A stretch of 64,000 nucleotides of DNA from Mactra quadrangularis (GCA_025267735.1 CM046303.1:28186380-28250379); one strand, 5' to 3'. Positions 40,246-52,543 are shown, counted from the stretch's first letter. Numbers and translations are program-made. Notes: generated from the letters alone by a model not told the origin.

Positions 40246-41545
40246 AGTTACATCTCGTTATAATTATGACTGTTGTATTCATCATCAGTCATAATACAGT
40301 GGAATATTTTGAGAACAACCTAAGTTTTAGATTATAAATACGAAGGGTGATAATCTCTCACTTTTATTTGAAATAGCATTACAACATACAATATTTGCTA
40401 AAAGTTTGTAAACTTGTAAGATTTAACTATTTTTGTTTGTGCACATGTAAATATTTAGAGCGATCGTCTGTCATGATTAAATACAATTTACTTTGAAAGT
40501 AGAGTTGTTGTAAAGTCCGTACACCAAAAATGTGAAACATTTTTCGAGATTTTGAAGTAAAAAAGAAATCAGAGAAGCTATGCTTTTGTTGGTGTTCTTA
40601 AAGTAAAGTTAATTTCACTGCACATGAATACCGTATTGGTTGACTTAGATATTTTCATTTAATTATTACTTGCATAATTTCTCTTCGTATTTACTACCTG
40701 TTGCCAGGTGAAAACAATTCGCTTCCATTAAGTCCACACAACTTGATCTCCAATCATTAACTGTCTTTAAACGCAAAATTCAAGTAAGATGTGTTCCACA
40801 ATCTGGCTCATGAACGTAAGTGCAACATTTTTACCTCTACAGTATTTAATATTGTATGATTCGACTTGAAGAAAATATCACACCAATGTTAATGAGTATT
40901 GTTTGTTTTGTTTCAGGATGTTGTGAGCTGACGTACACATCAAGTATAATAACTTAAAGATCATTGATCCCAATCAGTATATGATACAGAGGAATCAACA
41001 CAATGAGTTTTATGTATAATGAAATAATTTGGCCTGTTTCTTTTCTGACAAGTCGTCTCGGACTTTTTGTCCTTGAGATGTTTGTTGTCCAAGTAAATAC
41101 AAAAAAATGTACTTGTTGGTTATCATTGAAATGCTGTATATTGTCGAACAGTATTAAACTTGCACTCATCTTTTGTTTGAAGTTCGTTTATATCCGTCGC
41201 TTATTTGAAAAGACCAAGATGTTGGTTTTAAATAGTTACACAATTTACAAAGTGAATGTTGTTTAAAGTCTAAATTTTGATCTACGTAAACTTCCAAATA
41301 TACATTGAGTGCAAGTTTAATATTTTTCGAGTATACCAACATTTTTCACGACTACATGTATTTATTTCCCTTCGTTGCTGTCATGTGTATGATATAGATT
41401 GTGGTTTTAGTAAGGTGTTGATGCTGTATATAATGTTGCTGGTTTTAATTTGTTCTGGGTTTAATGATAATGGTATTTAAAATTGTTGTTGTCTAGTTTA
41501 TTGTATTGATGGTTTCAATTCGTTTTGTTTTGAATGATGATGGTA
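40246..41545. other. Intergenic stretch, no gene seen
   Basis: Several 60-90 codon frames occur on both strands (for example 41003-41266 + against 40954-41169 -). They overlap each other and are AT-driven; none resembles a known protein. Confidence 0.5.
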
Positions 41546-41853
41546 TAGTTCGAACAAAAAAACAATACACTGTTTATAATAACAATACAATGAATTAATC
41601 CACGACGAGGGATGCTTAGAATGGCAATAACATGAACAATTGTGATATGTTTTACGTGTGCCTTAGTTGTTGGTGTAATGGAAAAGCTTTCTACCATTAC
41701 AAGCATGATTTACCAAGTGGTGGTGGTTTATCCACCGCGCAATTTTGTTAAAATTAATTTCACAAATTTTATTTTCAATACTGCCTACCCCTGAAATGGA
41801 TTGTCTCATTTTTAATGTTAACCTAAACACGTTTTGTTATTTTGTACGCACTA
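41546..41853 (+). mobile_element. MITE, TAGTKCGTACAAAA family, copy 3
   Basis: It begins TAGTTCGAACAAAAAAAC, ends TTTTGTACGCACTA and carries the shared interior GTTGGTGTAATGGAAAAG and GGTGGTGGTTTATCC. The left terminus differs by one base from the others. Confidence 0.8.
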
Positions 41854-42388
41854 TAGATATAGTTTGCTGTTTATAGTATTGGTGTTTTTGTTCGTTGTAA
41901 GGTGTCGATGCTTTTTAAATGATGATAGTGGCTTTATTATGCTGTTTTTTTTTAATGTTGGTGCTTTAAAAATGGTGTTCTTTATGAGGAGGCTGGTTCT
42001 ATTCGTTGTTGTTGCTGTTTATATCGTTTAGAAATGGATAGGTAAGTTAGTACTGGTGATAGAATAGTGTCCAGGAAAACTAGCCGTCGTAAATATATAA
42101 TATATATCCACATATCCTGAAACGTATGTAATAAATACGACGTTACCTCCCATCCCAAAACATTTTGTGAATATAAGAGCCTGAATTCTAGCCCTGGGTA
42201 AAGGCTAATGGAGAGTATTATATCAAATATAATGCATAAATGCCTTTTTTTCACAAATATGCCCACTGGTCACCTTAATGACAAAGTTCAAAGTATATGC
42301 CATATCTATGGTAGGTACTATATCTTCACTACTATTAAGTGACGTATCTGTGGATAGCTTTTTTAAGTTATTGCTTTTAATACCTTAA

Positions 42389-42890
42389 AAGAAATGTAAT
42401 GTGGAAACCACATTAAAACCGGATTTAAAAATGTTAACGCAAAAATTAAAAAGGGAAATAATCCCTAATCAAGGCAGTTAGGGGTGTAGTTACTGTCTAA
42501 TTCTGTTTATGACATGGGCTGAGGTCAGTTACCGCGAACGTTACAGAACGTTCCGTAACGATACACTCGGACCTCCTCGATCATTTGCTGCGAGTAATCT
42601 CGGACATATTTAGACGCTTTTTTTAAACTTCCGGTGTTAAAGTAAACAATTATATGGCCGAGGAGTTCCGAATGTATCGTTATGTAACGTTATGTAACGT
42701 TCGCGGTAACTGAACTCCGCCCTGGTATGTTATCATTGTATGAAGTTTCATAAAGATATGACAATAAAAGGCGAAATATATGGTAAAGAAAAACTTCAAC
42801 GCAATTGTTAACGACCCTAGAAGCCTGTCCGCCATCCCGGGTTTCGCCAAACTATTACCCGATTGTTTTTGTTGAAAAATCCGGTTAAAA
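42389..42890 (-). repeat. Inverted copy of the GTTTGGCGAAAC repeat, split by a MITE
   Basis: On the - strand it reads AATCCGGTTTTTCAAC-type start (here GGATTTTTCAACAAAAACAA), GTTTGGCGAAACCC, GTTAACAATTGCGTT and ends GTGGTTTCCACATTACATTT, matching 1-305. The match is interrupted between 42521 and 42716 by an inserted MITE. Confidence 0.72.
42521..42716. mobile_element. MITE with GAGTTCAGTTACCGCGAACG ends, short copy
   Basis: GAGGTCAGTTACCGCGAACG and CGTTCGCGGTAACTGAACTC are inverted ends continuing for about 60 bp (CGTAACGATACAYTCGGA, CTCCTCG). It is inserted in the GTTTGGCGAAAC repeat. Larger relatives: 43729-43860 (fragment) and 47234-47541. Confidence 0.82.
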
Positions 42891-43544
42891 AGTTTTTCTA
42901 TACAGAATTTCTACATATTTGACTTCTTCAGTCAATATTACCTCAACAACTTTACATGCTATGATAATAAGAAAACGTAAACTTGCTGTGGCAATATCAA
43001 CTAAAGAAGGCCGATGGCCGAAGCGTTTTGATATAAAGAGAGTTTAAAAATAGATCTGTTAATATTCTTCACCATCCCTTCATGGATAAAAACTATGAAT
43101 GAATTTAGCATACTTAATATGTCATGCTTTTAATTGTTTTGTCAAAGATTCGTCTGTAAGAACTATTTTGCATAACCGTTACGTGATTCGCCTCGCGTAG
43201 GTATTAAATCCCAAGCTGCCAGGGTAGACCCCACGAATTCTTCCGAGATTATTCATTCATGAAAGGTCGAGGTGTTCCGAATGGGATAACCCAAGTGATG
43301 ATCTCATAGACATCATATTAATATGTCCATGGATAGTCTACATAATACACGCATACATAATACTTATGATGTCAGAAGACCTTGGGAATGACGATAATAT
43401 GCTGTTGCGTAATATTTCGCTCGTGCTACCCATAGAAGGCGAGTAGAGAAAAACGCGTACACTGACCAATATTTCAAGTCCCTACACGACCTTACGTTGG
43501 GCATGTCTTGAATAACGGACATGGCGTGCATGGACGGGTATTGA

Positions 43545-43728
43545 CCCGTCATCATGTGGTCTACAGTGCTTTTTTTCGGATGTATCCAGGTTCCAACTTA
43601 GCACATACGACGGAAGAATACGGTTATTCTGACCTAGAGGTGAGCGATTCGACCAAAACTGGCTACTGAAACATGATCGTTTCGGTGGAGGCAGTGTTAT
43701 GATCGGAATCGTGGGGGGGGGGGATGAA
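43545..43728 (+). pseudogene. Tc1-type transposase fragment, N-terminal catalytic part
   Basis: With frameshifts, the + strand reads WSTVLF, then SDVSRFQLSTYDGRIRLF and GERFDQNWLLKHDRFGGGSV. This is the Tc1 region around the first and second catalytic positions; SDE is changed to SDV here. The C-terminal part of a Tc1 transposase lies at 48505-48680, with other elements between, suggesting one split gene. Confidence 0.72.
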
Positions 43729-43860
43729 AAACATTCGGAACTCCGCGGCCATTCGCTACGAATAACCTCGGACATATTTAGACGCCATTTTGGAAAACCC
43801 CGGTGTTGAAGTAACAAAAATACGCGTTTGTTTAGGCGATGACTGAATTTTCGCTTTTAG
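43729..43860. mobile_element. Fragment of the GAGTTCAGTTACCGCG MITE family
   Basis: AACATTCGGAACTCCGCGGCC, CATTCGCTACGAATAA and CTCGGACATATTTAGACGCC match the interior of 47234-47541. The terminal inverted repeat is lost. It is preceded by a G run. Confidence 0.65.
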
Positions 43861-46800
43861 TCCGTAGTTCAATGATATCGATGAACAATATTTAGTTCAA
43901 TTTAAAACAAATAAAGACCTAGATTTCATCTGTGGTAATTTTTATGCGCAAGAATATCGTCCCTTGAGCGCAAAAAAAGTTGTAGATCCCTTTTTAACAA
44001 TTTTACAGTTGAAACAAAAAACATAACCATGAATTAAAAAATGAATAACACCGAATAATATTTAAACTTCTATTTTAAAATAATAGACCAAATAAATAAA
44101 ATTCAATAAAGTATAAGTTAAAGAGATTTTAAGTATAATTTGAATTACAACCTTTACGCGCTGAAATACATAACATTTTGAAACAAAAACGGGCGCAAAA
44201 AAGTTGTATCTCATATAAGTTATAATTATTTATATATTTATATCATTTCATTAGATGTTTATTCTAAATTGCACAGCCAAATTATTTCAACATCTAGTGA
44301 GACAAATGTAACATAATGTATGTATGTTAACATTAAGTTTTATGTCTTTGATTAAGAGGTAGTAAGCGTTTTTCAAACATTTTTCCGGAAAAAACTCTTT
44401 AAAAAAAGTGAACTGAGCAGATTTTTTTTCAAAATTGTTAATCTGCTTAACTGATAGTGAAATCACAAAACTGAGAGCATATTTTGTGAAACAAATTATG
44501 ATAAAATAGAACCAATACAATAGGGCGGTTAGTATCTTAGTACTCGGATAATCACAATCTAGACCAGAAAATTGAGTACGAATATCCCTCACCTCCGAAA
44601 GCGTCGAATTGCGATCTAGTTTTGGAAAAAAATGAAAGAACTTTTTCAGCTTAAATACCACTGAAAACAAGTCCCAGAACTAATAAACACTTTAATTTAT
44701 GTATCCTGAAAGTTTTTCCATTAACATGCGACTTGTGGTTCGATTTGTAAATCGCTACACATGAATAGTGGTTCGGATCGGTTTGCCACTTGCTTAGCGA
44801 TCCACAGCCCAAAAATACTGTGCACATCATTTTGTAACCCTAGCATACTACATAAATCTACCAAGAATTTTAATCATTTTGTAACTTATTGTAGAAAAAC
44901 ATGGTTTTATATGATGACTAGAAAGTGGTAGCTTAATGTACCTTAATACTTCATATAATTATAACAAGCTTACAATACAGTAAGTTCTAAAATCTGAAGC
45001 AAGTTCCCTTTTCTGATTAAGTCCAATTTATCAATAAAGTCATTTTATTAACTTATAAATAATAATTATTATTAAATGTATTTATGTCATACACTTAACA
45101 ATAATACTTGATACGATGTCATGAGTTCTGACTTTTTTTTAAATTTGAACAAAACAAAATAACAGTCATAACTAAGGATGTTGTACAAACATCACTTTTA
45201 AAAAGTTGGCAGTGGCTGTCTATGTCACCATAATTAGTTTTAGACACTGGTTGATTACCAAACTTATATAATTTTCATTCATTTTTATGTCCACTTTTTT
45301 ACAGACTGATACTACTTTAAAACTTGTTACTATAGGATGTAATTTTTGTGGACTTGCTTATATCACTTAAAGCCCCTATATCAAAAGTAACACTTTTTTA
45401 TTGTAAAGAAAATATAGACATTTATCTATTTCAAACACCTCTAATGAACAAGATATTTTAAATAATGCAAATAATGCTTAGATATGCTCATGTTATTTAT
45501 TGTATTTCAAAGGGAAAGTAGATCGAAAACGAAAGTAGAATTCAGTTGTCAATACTCGAAACAATAGTTTTGATCACAGAATGCTAAGATAATGTCTTAT
45601 TAGAGAAAAAACTTACTTCGTATTACATAATTAAGCTTTTAAACTATTTTGGATCAGGTATATTAAACATCACTGTTTACATAAATATAGTGTGCTCTTA
45701 TAAAAGTACCCCACTTTTTTAAGAATTTGACACTTTGTCAAAGTCAAATTTAGAAAGCAGAATGTTTTGAAATGTTTATTGTGTCTCTAATACATGGTAT
45801 ATTCTGATAAATTCATGTTCTTAAAACAGTTTTCAAGTCTACTGTTAATGAATATATCTTCATATAGTGGCTTTAATGTTTCTTTTTATGAGGTAAAAAA
45901 TGTAGAATATATGATGTGCGCTTAGCATAAGATTTTTTCTAAATTATAATGTCACCAAGTCAACATATTTTAGCCAAGGAATTTTTATGAATTCCTTTCG
46001 CAACTGGAAAAGAGACAAACTAAGCGGACTGGGTATTTCTCTCAGTCAAAGCCTTTGGAACATATTTACTGACTGTTTCTCACCTATATAAATGGTTTTG
46101 TATTGAAATATATTTGGACTGCAAGAATCAAACATAAGAATTTTAATCGAGTTCCAAAACAATTTTTCTGAATTATTATTAAATTCAAAATTTTTAATGT
46201 TATTCGACAAGGACCTAAATTCATAAAACTCAGACAAAGACATCTCTTTTACAATAAAAGGATTTTTAAACCCGACCAATCTAATAGTAACAGCCCATTC
46301 AGGGGTTGAATATATAGGTGCCTTGTATTTAACAGCGGACTCAATACAAGAATGAATAGAGTCCCTTTCATTCTGTGTGAGACCCTTCTCTAAGTACTTA
46401 TGCGTAATTGTTTTCAAATTAAATTTTTGTAAAGCATACCACAACATTGAAACATACATTTTGTTTTTGTTTTGTGCTGTGCAATTATCACTATAAAATA
46501 TAAATTTTGTCTTACCAATTTTGCTCACTGTTTCTAAATATGAAAAAACACATTAGGCAATTTCACTTGCACCACGACTAGCAATAGCTTCATGCCAAAC
46601 ATAACAATAACCATCCTTTTTTCGTAATCGTAAATTGAAAAATTAAAAGAATTTAACCTACGCTTGTAGTACATACAACTTGTGTAGGCATTTGGTGTTA
46701 GTAAAACTTCCTGAAGATCAAAGACAGCTACTGCCAACTCTTTATCATTGCCACTTTGTGCACTTAGTTTATCTTCAATTTTATTTTTCTGGCCATTTCT

Positions 46801-46876
46801 TATTTGCAATATGTATTTCATATTCATTTTTTTCTCACTATTTGAGCTACGTTTGTATGAAGTACATAAATCACAC

Positions 46877-46965
46877 CAATTTCCGTAAACAGAGATCCTG
46901 TAGAACGTTGTCGTATTAGCGAGTATGCGAGCGGTAAAATTGTAGATCGGGTTTTAATCAGATTG
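46877..46965 (-). mobile_element. 89-bp deletion derivative of the CAATCTGATTAAAAC MITE
   Basis: Both termini are present (CAATTTCCGTAAACAGAGATC and GATCGGGTTTTAATCAGATTG) with almost no interior. It is flanked by the exact 9-bp duplication AAATCACAC (46868-46876 and 46966-46974). It interrupts the transposase-like gene between KDQCD and CTSYK. Confidence 0.9.
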
Positions 46966-47233
46966 AAATCACACTGATCTTTAAGTGGTTTATGAAATGT
47001 CAAATTAAACTACTAAATATGTCACGGTAGGTTCAGACACAGGTGGAGTACCATCATTTATGCTATTACATGTATCATGATACATGAGATACATTTTTCT
47101 TATATTCAGATCAGATGGCAAGTACAGTTTTGCGATTTTTTCCTGCAGTAATGGCTTTCAATAGTTTCGAAAGAATTAATGTGCGCAATAACTTTATGCC
47201 TAATTTGATCACTTACCATTATAGGCCTGTAGC

Positions 47234-47541
47234 GTGTTCAATTACACAAAACGTTACAGAACGTTTCATAACGATACATTCGGAACTCCTCGGCCATTCG
47301 CTGTGAATAATCTTATCTAATACACAAATATGCGATCGTTAAGGCAATGAGTGATGTTTCAAAATTTACGGACTAAAAACGAAACATCACTCAAGGCTTA
47401 AACGACCATATATTTGTTGACTTCAACACCGGTAGTTTCAAAATAGCGTCTAAATATGTCCGAGATTATTCGCAGCAATGGCCGAGGAGTTCCGAATGTA
47501 TCGTTACGGAACGTTCTGTAACGTTCGCGGTAACTGAACTC
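47234..47541. mobile_element. MITE with GAGTTCAGTTACCGCGAACG ends, long copy
   Basis: The right terminus CGTTCGCGGTAACTGAACTC is intact. The left terminus (GTTCAATTACACAAAACG) is diverged, with CGATACATTCGGAACTCCTCGG inside both ends. An internal inverted pair around ACGAAACATCACTCA adds a second hairpin. It is inserted in the transposase-like gene; the C-terminal part of the frame at 47398-48051 is MITE sequence. Confidence 0.78.
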
Positions 47542-48504
47542 ACTACTGGAGTCATGTTTACCCGTCATAACACTTACAATGATAGATCCTGATAATTCAG
47601 ACTTACTATATGCAGTTAGGATCATTTTACCAGATATAGATAATGTAGCCAAAAAAAAACGTTTTACAGACTTTAACTTGATTATCACTGGGATGTGGTA
47701 AAAACCAGTCAATAGAAGATTTTCTTCTAAAATTTTAGTCTTTTTACTATTTACTTTGGGTTGTTGTTTTGTATTCTGTAAAAGAAAATGTCTTTGTTTT
47801 TCATAATCTCCCAGTTTCCAAAACTTATGAAAAATATTATACCTGTCATCATTAGTAAACTTTTGTTTGCATTTATAGAGACAATCACCACAGCCGGGTT
47901 TCATGGAACTAGCTTTCCGAATGTTTCCTAAATGATTTACAAAACATTTGCCTTCATTTTTTCTCTTTTTTGCAATGTTTCTTTTTTTTTCAACACTCAG
48001 GATTACTTTGAATTTCACTAACATTATGAGTAACTTCAGACTCAGACACAAGAAGTTGTTCAGGTATATTATTTGTTGCGGAATGAGATAAACTTAATAC
48101 ATCAGAGGGGCCATGTAAAGGAGTAGCAGCGTATAAATTCTTACTTATTTCTGACAAGGGTATGTCATCATCACTGTCAAAAATACTACTAGTACAAGAT
48201 TCAATATCACCATCATTACTCTTAGTTACAACCTTTTTTCACTTAACAAAATAAATTTGAGTCACAACCTTTTGACAAACTTTTATTTTTGAACTGTAAA
48301 TTTAGATTTTAAAATTGAGATTTAAATATATTATGGTTTTAGTACTTAGGCCTACTGACCCAGAAAATGCAAAAAAGTGAATTTTGACAAAAATGAAGTT
48401 TGATTTACAACTTTTTTTGCGCTCAAGGGACGATATGTCGGCAAAGTGTTGCACCCTTAATTAAGTTGTCCAAATATTGCAACGCCATCCCGGTAATTTA
48501 ATGC

Positions 48505-48680
48505 ATGGTAGCCCTACTGCTAGACCGCATATTGCTGCAATACCAAAGATTTTCTCACTATAAATCTTGGTAACTTGCCTTGGCCTGCACGCTCTCCAGA
48601 TTTGAATCCGGCAGAACATTTAGGATATCTGCATGGCCGGAAATCCAGACAGTATTACGTCATAAACAATATTCATGATT
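48505..48680 (+). pseudogene. Tc1-type transposase fragment, C-terminal part
   Basis: With frame changes, ARPHIAAIPKIF and then LPWPARSPDLNPAEHLGYL are readable. These are the Tc1 motifs around the second and third catalytic residues (SPDLNPIEHLWD in relatives). It follows the right end of the 4.5-kb transposon by about 70 bp. Confidence 0.75.
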
Positions 48681-48731
48681 TGATGGCAGCCTCGCCATTT
48701 CTGCTGACGTCAGGTCTTTGTGCTCACGACT

Positions 48732-49565
48732 ATTAGATAGATAGATAGATTTATAGATTTATTTGTGATGCTTTTACAATTTTTACAGATGATACAAATA
48801 TTTAATAATAACATAATAACAAGAATATGACATAAGATATCACAGCAATGAATGAAGATATTAGTACAAGTATAGATTGCATCACAGGATAGCCCATAAA
48901 GTCCTAGGACTTAATTCCAATGGGGTCCTTTGCCCTGAATCATGAACTATTAAAGTAGGAAAAATACACAAATATATCTACCTAGGTTATGGTAATAAAA
49001 ATAGATTAAAAAACATCAACATAGTACATATATATATATAAAATCACTGACATAATTAAAAATAAATAAAATCTGATTTATCAACACTGAACATTTGTTC
49101 ACTTAAGTAATTTTTAACTGCTACTTTAAATGATTTAGTATTTTTCATAATCTTAATTTCATATGGTAATTTGTTCCAATCTTTAATAGCATTGTAAAAG
49201 AATGTTTTCTTGGTATAAGAATTGATATGGGGTATAAAATAATTATATTTATTTCTACTTTGATGGGTATGTAGTGTTGATGTTAATACAAAATTTTCTT
49301 TCATGTATGATGGACTATTATCATTAAAAATTTTATGAACATGGTTTAGTCTTAGAAATTTTACTCTGTTTTCAACATTTAGAAATCCATTATTTGTAAA
49401 ATCTGTAACTTGTAAAGATGTTCTAAAAGTATATCCATTAATATATCTTATTACTTTATTTTGAACAATTTGTAATTTTTTCTTCATAGAAACAGTAAGA
49501 TCTTCATACCAGGATGAACAAGCATAATCGAGATGACTTTGTATCAAAGAATTGCAAAATAATAG
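48732..49565 (-). pseudogene. 5'-truncated LINE with reverse-transcriptase C-terminal region
   Basis: The - strand frame reads FCNSLIQSHLDYACSSWYED and continues through QIVQNKVIRYINGY to KDWNKLPYEIKIMKNTKSFK and a stop at 49056. This is the C-terminal module of CR1/jockey-like reverse transcriptases, in which SHLDY..W and WN.LP are usual. A 3' UTR of about 320 bp ends in a (TCTA)n tail at 48732-48750, the same tail type as the LINE at 22020-22440. The 5' part, including the catalytic YxDD region, is absent. Confidence 0.82.
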
Positions 49566-50022
49566 TTATATTCGCAATGATCCGGAGGACATATAACCAA
49601 TATTGATATTTTCGTATAATGAAACTTCTAATTTAAGTCAATACCTACATTTCAAAAAAGTAACATAAGTAAAATAAAGCAGTCCATTTTATGCCTACAA
49701 AATTATTAAATTCGATACACGGTCGAATCGGCAGTAGGCCTACATGTAGTATGTAATCTTCATTGTCAAAAGTCTGTAATGTGCGCTCTTTTTAAATCAC
49801 ACAGCTTTCATCCGACCTCACAAAACCCTGTCAAAACATTTGTTTAATTTTGTTTTTGCTTGATTTTACTGTGTTTATCGGCACCTCTAATTTAATCATA
49901 ATATAGCTATATCACGATTCTGTTATTAGCTAGTAAGCCCAACAAAACTTCACGTACGATTGTGCTTTTAACTTTCACTTCGCTCTTGACCTTGTTAAGT
50001 AGCTACGTAGCTATTGTAAGGT
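49566..50022. other. Intergenic stretch, nothing recognised
   Basis: No exon or repeat terminus identified before the target duplication of the 8.15-kb element. Confidence 0.5.
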
Positions 50023-50064
50023 GTTTCGAGCACAGGCTATCGGCGTGGGTTAGGTCAATATATC

Positions 50065-50198
50065 CCCCCTCTTTGGACCCGCTCAAGACCCATCTACAAC
50101 CCAAAATCCTTTAAACACATCTTATAACACATAATTCTTAATAAAAAAACATATCAAAACATAACAAAACAATTCTCAAAAAAAAACAAAACAACACC
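50065..50198. mobile_element. 134-bp insertion present only in the left arm
   Basis: The right arm passes directly from the 34-bp end to ACCGATACTATATACTAAG, whereas the left arm has about 134 extra bases starting CCCCCTCTTTGGACCC and ending in an AAAACAAAACAAC run. Origin not identified. Confidence 0.6.
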
Positions 50199-50341
50199 GA
50201 TACTATATACTAAGAAAAGGTATGTAACTCTCAAGCTTATTTCTGTAGAAAAACAGACATGGTTGTAATCTATGCCTCATAGATCAGTCAATTTTTGGCC
50301 GATTTCAGTCAGCCCGAGCTTAATTAACTCAGAAATAAATA

Positions 50342-52543
50342 CAGTCCAACTTGTGCTAACGGCCACCTCCGAATAGCGGGCACCTGCCGACAGCGGCCAT
50401 TTCGATTTCCCCCCGACCGAAAACGCTCTTAAAAAGGCCGTGAATAACGGCCACCTGTCGTCTGCGACCAGCGGCCAGTCAAAACCATCCCCGCGGCCAG
50501 TTTATAACTGTGAACAACGGCCAGACGATTGTTTGAAGACGGTATTTCGTATCAAGGCGATTTCGAAAGCAGGCCGCCATTTTTGTTAAAGTTAAGCTAA
50601 AAACCCGTAATCCGATTTTTTTCCGGATTTTCGTAAACAGACCATCTCGAGTACGATTTTATTAGTTATTATCAAGCTGTAGACAATTTTCTCGTCACCT
50701 TATTATAAAAATATGTTAATGTATCCTTTTATTGTTAAATTTATTTGTAAATCGGGAGTAAATTACGTCATGTGATGACACTTTGTTAATTAGTTTTGAA
50801 TGTTTGGAGACTCCACTAGGTTTGTTTTTCACACGTCCGGCAGTTAGATAAATGTTTGTGACACGCTCTTAATTCCTAAATTCGTTCAACTGTGACCGCT
50901 GTATACAGGTAATTTGACAACTGGGATAAGATAGAAATACTATACAAAAGGTCAGAGTAGTGATATTGAACGTATTCAATCAAAATTTTTTAAACAGATT
51001 CTTGGTCTTAAGTATTCCACGAATAATGTGGCAGTCTATGGCGAATTAGGTAGGTTTCCTCTTTTTGTTACAAGAAAAATTAGACTCCTTAAATACTGGT
51101 TTAAATTACTTAATAAAAAGCAGTCTTTAATGTATAAAATGTACAATATGAGAGATAATACTGGTGCATACGTTAATAAATGGTCTTTAAATATTAAGAA
51201 TTTGTTAGAAGAACTTGGATTTTCATATTTATGGAACGTAGAAATTTTAACAAAAATTCAATTGCAATTGCTTATACAAAGAGTTTACGATCAGTATTTT
51301 CAAACGTGGTGTTGTGAAATAAGTTTATCTTCTAAATTGAAATCCTTCTGTCTATTTAAGCAAAACTTTGAGTATGAATCGTACTTATCCTGTATAAACA
51401 ATGACTCCCATAGAATGGCTTTAAGTAGGTTTCGTTGTTCGGCACATAAACTAATGATTGAAGAAGGAAGATATAGAAATATTGCTATGGAAGATAGAAT
51501 TTGTAGAAATTGTAATTTAAATTGTATTGAATCAGAATATCACTTTTTACTTGTCTGTCCAAAATATAGAAATATAAGAATGAATTGTTTACCTAATTAC
51601 TATTGTTCCTGGCCGACTATCAACAAATTTATTTTGCTGATGAAAAATACTAACCCTAAAACTTTAAAATCACTTGCAAAATTTATTTACTTAGCTAATT
51701 TACAAAGAGAAAAATAGAATTTATATTAAATTGTTAACTATTATATCATCCATGTACATCACTTTTCTCCTTACTAAACATATACATGTGTCTTTTCCTT
51801 TTTTTCCCTTTTTCTCTTTTTTTTCCCTCTATTATATATGTTTGTTCTTTTTGTTTGTTTGTACTTTGTATTGGCAAAAAACTTATGTTTGTGCTAAATA
51901 AATAAATATTGAATTGAAATTGAGTGAGAATTTGTTGAGTGCATTTGTTAATGTTGAGGGCATAGCATGAAATGTAGCTGCAAACAAAAAATCACTGATT
52001 TCTTTGTTTTAGTCATTCTTTGTTCAAAGTTTTGTTTTATTCATTTATAGTCACAACTTCAATATGATAACGTGAATAATGAATTAAGGTTGAAAATAAA
52101 AACAATTTTAATTATCAATTCATGCTAAATTCGTTCAACTGTGACCGCTGTATACAGGTAATTTGGCAACTGGGATAAGATAGAAATACTATACAAAAGG
52201 TCAGAGTAGTGAGAATTTGTAGAGTGCAATTGTTAATGTTGAGGGCATAGCATGAAATGTAGCTGCAAACAAAAAATCACTGATTTCTTTGTTTTAGTCA
52301 TTCTTTGTTCAAAATTTTGTTTTATTCATTTATTGTCACAACTTCAATAATGATAATGTGAATAATGAATTAAGGTTGAAAATAAAAACAATTTTAATGA
52401 TTAATTCATGTTAATTATGGACTCTGTCTCTCAAGTCTAACGAAACATGGCCCGTTTGTTCCTCCCTCCGAACAAAGGCCACCTGTGAACAAAGGCCACT
52501 TTTCTCTTTTCCCTTGGCCGGCCGTTGTTCACAGGTTGGACTG
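50342..52543. mobile_element. Nested pogo/Tc1-like nonautonomous element, TA target duplication
   Basis: The ends CAGTCCAACTTGTGCTAACG and CGTTGTTCACAGGTTGGACTG (about 26 bp with GGCC inside) are bounded by TA on each side. The opposite arm at about 57995-58015 reads straight through AAATAAATATTC, showing the empty site with one TA. The interior has a roughly 280-bp direct duplication (50880-50963 with 51927-52127, then 52128-52400), the first copy of which is split by a LINE. Confidence 0.87.
50964..51922 (+). pseudogene. LINE 3' part inserted in the nested element
   Basis: A frame open from 50965 to the stop at 51717 reads IERIQSKFFKQILGLKYSTN and VYGELGRFPLFVTRKIRLL, and ends with a zinc-knuckle-like CRNCNLNCIESEYHFLLVC (CxxC...HxxxxC). 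This is the C-terminal region of a LINE reverse-transcriptase ORF. The polymerase core is absent (5' truncation). It is flanked by AGTGA at 50959-50963 and 51923-51927, and the neighbouring duplicate at 52200-52215 reads GTAGTGAGAATT uninterrupted, giving the exact insertion point. Confidence 0.85.

Larger units (their letters stand above)
46046..48235 (-). pseudogene. Broken transposase-like gene of the 4.5-kb element
   Basis: Reading leftward: an acidic N-terminal part (SIFDSDDDIPLSEIS), a stop or frameshift near 48001, then GCGDCLYKCKQKFTNDDRYN with FWKLGD and KRFFLATLSIS. A MITE interrupts at 47541-47234. The frame resumes with AHINSFETIESHYCRKKSQ, shifts frame, continues LYLPSDLNIRKMY, is interrupted by the 89-bp MITE at 46965-46877, then CTSYKRSSNSEKK, AVFDLQEVLLTPNA and SDNCTAQNKNKM to a stop at 46046. 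The order CxxC/KxxFF, SHYC, and a (S/T)DNCxxQNKN motif matches a family of large uncharacterised animal transposon proteins I have seen repeatedly; the Asp in SDNC is a plausible DDE catalytic residue. Not functional as it stands. Confidence 0.72.
43954..48435 (-). mobile_element. 4.5-kb DNA transposon with CGTCCCTTGAGCGCAAAA ends
   Basis: The left end ATATCGTCCCTTGAGCGC followed by AAAAAAAGTTGTA is mirrored at 48405-48435, giving about 31-bp inverted ends. Between them lies a broken - strand transposase-like gene (about 48235 to 46046) carrying two nested MITEs. The left quarter (44000-46000) is AT-rich and non-coding. Confidence 0.78.

Noticed and set aside
43482..43817. 111-codon frame on the - strand
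   Set aside because: It runs antisense to the Tc1 transposase remnant and a MITE fragment.
44287..44670. 127-codon frame on the - strand
   Set aside because: AT-rich low-complexity translation in the non-coding left part of the 4.5-kb transposon; no family motif.
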